Assembly (NCBI GenBank): GCA_038363925.1
Contig: JAQQWL010000006.1
Coordinates: forward strand, 290,501-354,500
Origin: Apiospora phragmitis
Taxonomy: Eukaryota; Ascomycota; Sordariomycetes; Amphisphaeriales; Apiosporaceae
Direction of reading: 5' to 3'
DNA length: 64,000 bases
Shown here: positions 60,979-64,000 of the stretch, in pieces
Layout of the letters: each line of letters begins with the position of its first letter
How positions within the stretch are numbered: position 1 is the first letter of the stretch
The notes under the pieces: generated by a model
Databases searched by the model: none
Told to the model about the DNA's origin: nothing
What the model saw: only the letters and a program-made list of their open reading frames with translations
Translations under genes and position numbers: made by a program

Positions 60979-61775
60979 TTACTGACCTATGTCACTGCTA
61001 CGGTAGATTGAACGATCAAAGGCGTTAGGGATATACTCGGGCGCCTGGTCATGATCTATGTCGTTGAAGAATAGCCACCACTCCTCGTATTCGACAGGTT
61101 TCTGGATCATAGCAGCCCCCATTTTCCGGCCGAAGATGATCTCGTGCAAAAGCTGGTAGTAGAACCCTCCCTGGTCGTGGTAGTACGCGACCATGAGATG
61201 AGCTATGATACCAGGCCCCATCTCGAGCAGTTCGAAGTACTCCTCGCAGCCGGTGTAGACGAGGGTAGCACTGTGAATCGGTTTTCCCAGCAGTAGTTGT
61301 CCCAATCTCTGATGCGTTCTTCAGCAAGCTTATTGCGCTGGAAGTTAAGCTCGACGATCTGGCTGCGCTGGCGCTGTAAACCGCCGTCCACGTTCGCGCG
61401 GTAGACAGGGTCTTTCTCCAAGGCGTGATCTAGCCCGTACAATGATTGACTAACCTAAGATGTAGTTGGAGGTCACCTTGCAACGGACTTACATACATCC
61501 ACCGCCCACAAATTCTGGGCAGTATTGTTCACCAGCTTGAAGACGACAAAGGGGATGATCTTGGGATCGAGCTTCTCGAGTGCGTTGAACTCGTATGTTT
61601 GCAGGTAGGTGGCGTCGTTGACGGATGCCAATAAAGAGCAAACGGCGTGAGCAGTGCCCCGTTTGGAGTTGAATTGTGCCACGGCCCGTGGGAATGCCGC
61701 ATGGATGGCATTGTAGAGCTTGACGACCGAGTCGACGGCTTCTGGACTGGGCGAGGTTGCTTGTTCCGTTTCCAT
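60979..61775 (-). CDS. hypothetical protein, member of a local gene pair (copy A), frameshifted
   Basis: Start METEQATSPSPEAVDSVVKL at 61775. Exon 1 ends at 61497 after NNTAQNLWAVD; a short intron of about 42 nt (61455-61496) precedes VSQSLYGLDHALEKDPVY. The frame then breaks near 61271-61280; the next frame (SATLVYTGCEEYFELLEMGP, then DQGGFYYQLLHEIIFGRKMG) continues to the stop at 60979. The block EFNALEKLDPKIIPFVVFKL followed by YGLDHALEKDPVY closely parallels FIKLLEMGPRAIPLVIYKML and NALERDTKYLIDP of the neighbouring divergent gene, so both belong to one family. All-helical, soluble and of unknown function. Confidence 0.5.
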
Positions 61776-62240
61776 TTCTTGAGACAGTTGTGCGCGACGT
61801 TGACAAGTTGAAGGCGTGGCGGATAAGGTGATACGATACCATGGATGATGTTTGATGAACAATCGAGGAACCATAGCCGACTAGAACTAAAGGTTTTGGG
61901 CGTAGGGTATTATCTGGGTACCGGTTTTTGATTGGTGGGTTGGTTGCTGAGCATTACTTGCGAGCAGGCCGACCCCCAACACTTAACTTGGCGCCTAATC
62001 GCACTTTCTTATTCGCCAAATAACAGACACCGCCTGATAGGCCCAATTACGCGCCCTGATAAACCCATACCGCCCCCTGGCTTCCAACATAGTCATGACG
62101 CTACTTTCAAGCCCGCATAGGCGGCTCTAGTCTATCATGGATGACCCCTTAATTCGAGGTTCTACAAGCTTCTCGTAACACCCATCACAAAACACTATCC
62201 AACCTTTCCCCGGTTAATCTTTTTCATCAGTGTGATTGAG
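61776..62240. other. shared 5' region of the divergent gene pair
   Basis: About 450-500 bases holding the presumed promoters of copies A and B. No gene. Confidence 0.4.
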
Positions 62241-63089
62241 CCCCTCCGTATTCTAACATCCTACACCGGAATGGCACTCCCTCAGCTCCCTCATCCCTCT
62301 GCTATGGAAAGAAGCCTCCCGGCCATCCTGGGAATACAGTGGGTCTACCTGGCTATGATCAGGGGAACAACCAGCCTCCTCAGCAAAAATCAAATGCAAG
62401 CAGGAGTGACTTCAAGAAGCCTGGTGGATTCTTCTCCAGCCTGAAGAGTGGAAAAGCCAAGGAAGAGCAGAAGGCACCCAAGGCCGCGGAGTCCCGTCGC
62501 GCTGCTTCCAGCTCCGCTCGGAAGTACGCACAAGTCCCTCGGATGGGGCCCTACGACCCCATCCCCCTTACCGACCCAGGCCGCTCAGGAGTCGGCCATC
62601 TCGACCTACAAGAGCGTGCTCAAGTCGTCACCGGGGCTGGTCAAGGAATTCGAGGTCAGGTTCTACGCCTGGCAAAGGAGCTGGTATACATCTGCAAGAA
62701 GTACTGACTCAAAGTAAGTTGCACCGCCATTGTCCTGTCGGCTTGGCGGAACGGGGCGGGAACGATGCTGATCTCGGTGCGAATAGTGCCAAAGCCCGTT
62801 GCGATGTGGTGGAGTTCATTAAGCTGCTGGAAATGGGGCCCAGGGCCATCCCACTGGTCATTTATAAGATGCTTGACTGGGGCAACTTCACGGCCGTCTT
62901 CCTATGTGGGTTATCCCACCTTGCACTCTGCATCATTGTATGGATTACTAACCAATTTGGCATATCTTAGACAATGCTCTGGAGCGAGACACGAAGTATC
63001 TCATCGATCCGTCCGATGTTCTGAACTTCCTTGTCCTCCAGCGCCAAAATAATTTAATCGTCGATCTTAACCAGGGGAGGAGATGGTGA
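62241..63089 (+). CDS. hypothetical protein, local gene pair copy B, 5' end uncertain
   Basis: The N-terminal part is Pro/Gly/Gln-rich and disordered (PPGHPGNTVGLPGYDQGNNQ, then KKPGGFFSSLKSGKAKEEQK). The frame shifts near 62571-62576 to give QESAISTYKSVLKSSPGLVK, then FYAWQRSWYTSARSTDSK. An intron (62713-62788) joins AKARCDVVEFIKLLEMGPRA and IPLVIYKMLDWGNFTAVF; a second intron (62906-62970) joins Tyr and NALERDTKYLIDPSDVL. The gene ends LIVDLNQGRRW with TGA 63087-63089. No in-frame ATG lies upstream of the disordered part before a stop at 62235, so an extra 5' exon or a consensus error is possible. Related to copy A on the other side of the shared promoter. Function unknown. Confidence 0.5.
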
Positions 63090-63362
63090 GCATGGGAAGT
63101 GAAATGTGCCATGGAAGAATTGGGAGTAGCGTACTTCGCTATCAAGGTGCGGGTTGAATCGTAGTTTTCTGATGGAATATGACGCCGCTAGAGAAAGGGG
63201 GAAAACGCCTTCCAGTTGTGGCTAAACATGAGCCGCCTACAACGAGTAGAATAGTGTAAGTGTACGGCTTTAAGGAAGTATATGTTATGTTAATTTAAAA
63301 ACGGAATATCGGATAAAGGTCAATATGGAAATAAACCTGGTACATGCAAGATTCCCTCCTCT
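63090..63362. other. intergenic between convergent genes
   Basis: AT-richer, no gene. Confidence 0.5.
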
Positions 63363-64000
63363 TTACTCTGGCTCCTTCCGCTTCTCCAAAAGGGGCCCAG
63401 TATACAGCTCGGTCAGCTCCGGTACCCTCTTCAGCCCCTCGTAGAATCTAAGGACGTAAGGATACTCCTCCCGCATCTGCGCATCCATGTACGCCAAGTA
63501 CAGGATGAAGACGGTCCCGCCAATCACGACATCTGCCAGGCTGGGCCCTTCGGCATCCGCGTTGACAAACCAGGCCCGGCCAGGGGGGCTGCCAGTGCCA
63601 CTGTCCCCGCTCTTCAAATGGCCCTCGTAGCGATCCAACCACCGGCGGACGTCGGCCGCCGCCTTCGTCTCGCGCTCCGCGCGGTAGGCTTCGGTCCCCA
63701 GGCGCCACGCCACGAGGTCCTTGGCCGTAGTCTCGAACTGCAGGTCGTTGAACAGGATCCACTGTTGGTTCAGGGCGCGCGTCTCGGCCGTTCGGCCCAG
63801 CAGCTGTTCGCGCCGGGGCCCGCTGTCGGCGACGTGCTGCGCAATGGCGGTGCTCTCGGCGAGGAGGAACGAGCCCGAGCCCGAGGACCCGCTCTTGCTC
63901 TTGCTCTCGAAGGTCGGGATTTGACCTAGGGGGAACTTGGCTAGGAACTCGGGCGTCTTGTTGGTGACGCCCGCGTCAAAGTCGGCGGGAACCTCTAGTT
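63363..64000 (-). CDS. glutathione S-transferase / eEF1B-gamma-like protein (5' part outside window)
   Basis: One open frame from the window edge to TGA near 63363. The thioredoxin-like N-terminal lobe is present from about beta-2 onward: NKTPEFLAKFPLGQIPTFES, then a Ser/Gly-rich insert, then FLLAESTAIAQHVADSG, the ESxAI glutathione-binding motif. The helical C-lobe has NQQWILFNDLQFETTAKDLV and PSLADVVIGGTVFILYLAYM (SLAD motif), ending in YTGPLLEKRKEPE. The pattern KTPEFLAKFPLG is that of GSTs related to elongation factor 1-gamma. The protein ends after the GST module, so it is a stand-alone GST rather than full eEF1B-gamma, which has a further C-terminal domain. The frame is intact. Confidence 0.8.
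   Translation of the reverse strand, partial: LEVPADFDAGVTNKTPEFLAKFPLGQIPTFESKSKSGSSGSGSFLLAESTAIAQHVADSGPRREQLLGRTAETRALNQQWILFNDLQFETTAKDLVAWRLGTEAYRAERETKAAADVRRWLDRYEGHLKSGDSGTGSPPGRAWFVNADAEGPSLADVVIGGTVFILYLAYMDAQMREEYPYVLRFYEGLKRVPELTELYTGPLLEKRKEPE

Overview
The window is nuclear DNA of a filamentous ascomycete (Pezizomycotina, probably Sordariomycetes). The signs are short GT-AG introns (about 50-140 nt) with CTRAC-like branch points, GC-rich coding exons, a strongly AT-rich TpA-dense block typical of repeat-induced point mutation (RIP), and fungal families such as a COT1-type NDR kinase, fungalysin, KAR5/Tht1, SLATT-fungal and berberine-bridge-like oxidases.

Layout. 0-9.3 kb: a frame-broken edge fragment, a broken TET/JBP-like 2OG-Fe(II) dioxygenase, an intact acetoacetate-decarboxylase-like gene and a polytopic membrane protein. 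9.35-11.77 kb: a RIP-mutated AT block holding a better preserved 208-bp solo LTR. 13.5-22.6 kb: an alpha/beta hydrolase, a tRNA/SINE-like Pol III signature, a broken tyrosinase, a seven-exon protein with hydrophobic helices, and a truncated FAD oxidase. 22.6-27.6 kb: about 5 kb without a convincing fungal gene. 27.6-44.6 kb: F-box protein, fungalysin, a second solo LTR with a 5-bp target duplication, an FAD oxidase, a Fic protein, unknown ORFs, a SLATT membrane protein, and SF3A2. 45.5-57.4 kb: COT1 kinase, a broken P450, a C3HC zinc-finger protein, a HAL2-type nucleotidase and mitochondrial uL6. 57.9-64 kb: KAR5-like karyogamy protein, a 280-bp inverted-repeat element with an internal minisatellite, two divergent related genes of unknown function, and the 3' part of a glutathione S-transferase/eEF1B-gamma-like gene.

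The genes do not form one pathway. Right of about 43.8 kb conserved housekeeping genes predominate; the left two thirds is accessory (oxidases, proteases, Fic, F-box, TET/JBP, transposon relics). Roughly half the genes carry small frame disruptions. Because SF3A2 and the COT1 kinase each lack one G in a G run, part of this must be suspected as consensus error. Nonsense codons, a 5-bp tandem duplication and a lost metal ligand in the accessory genes fit real decay better. Exon coordinates were worked out by hand from splice sites and reading frame.
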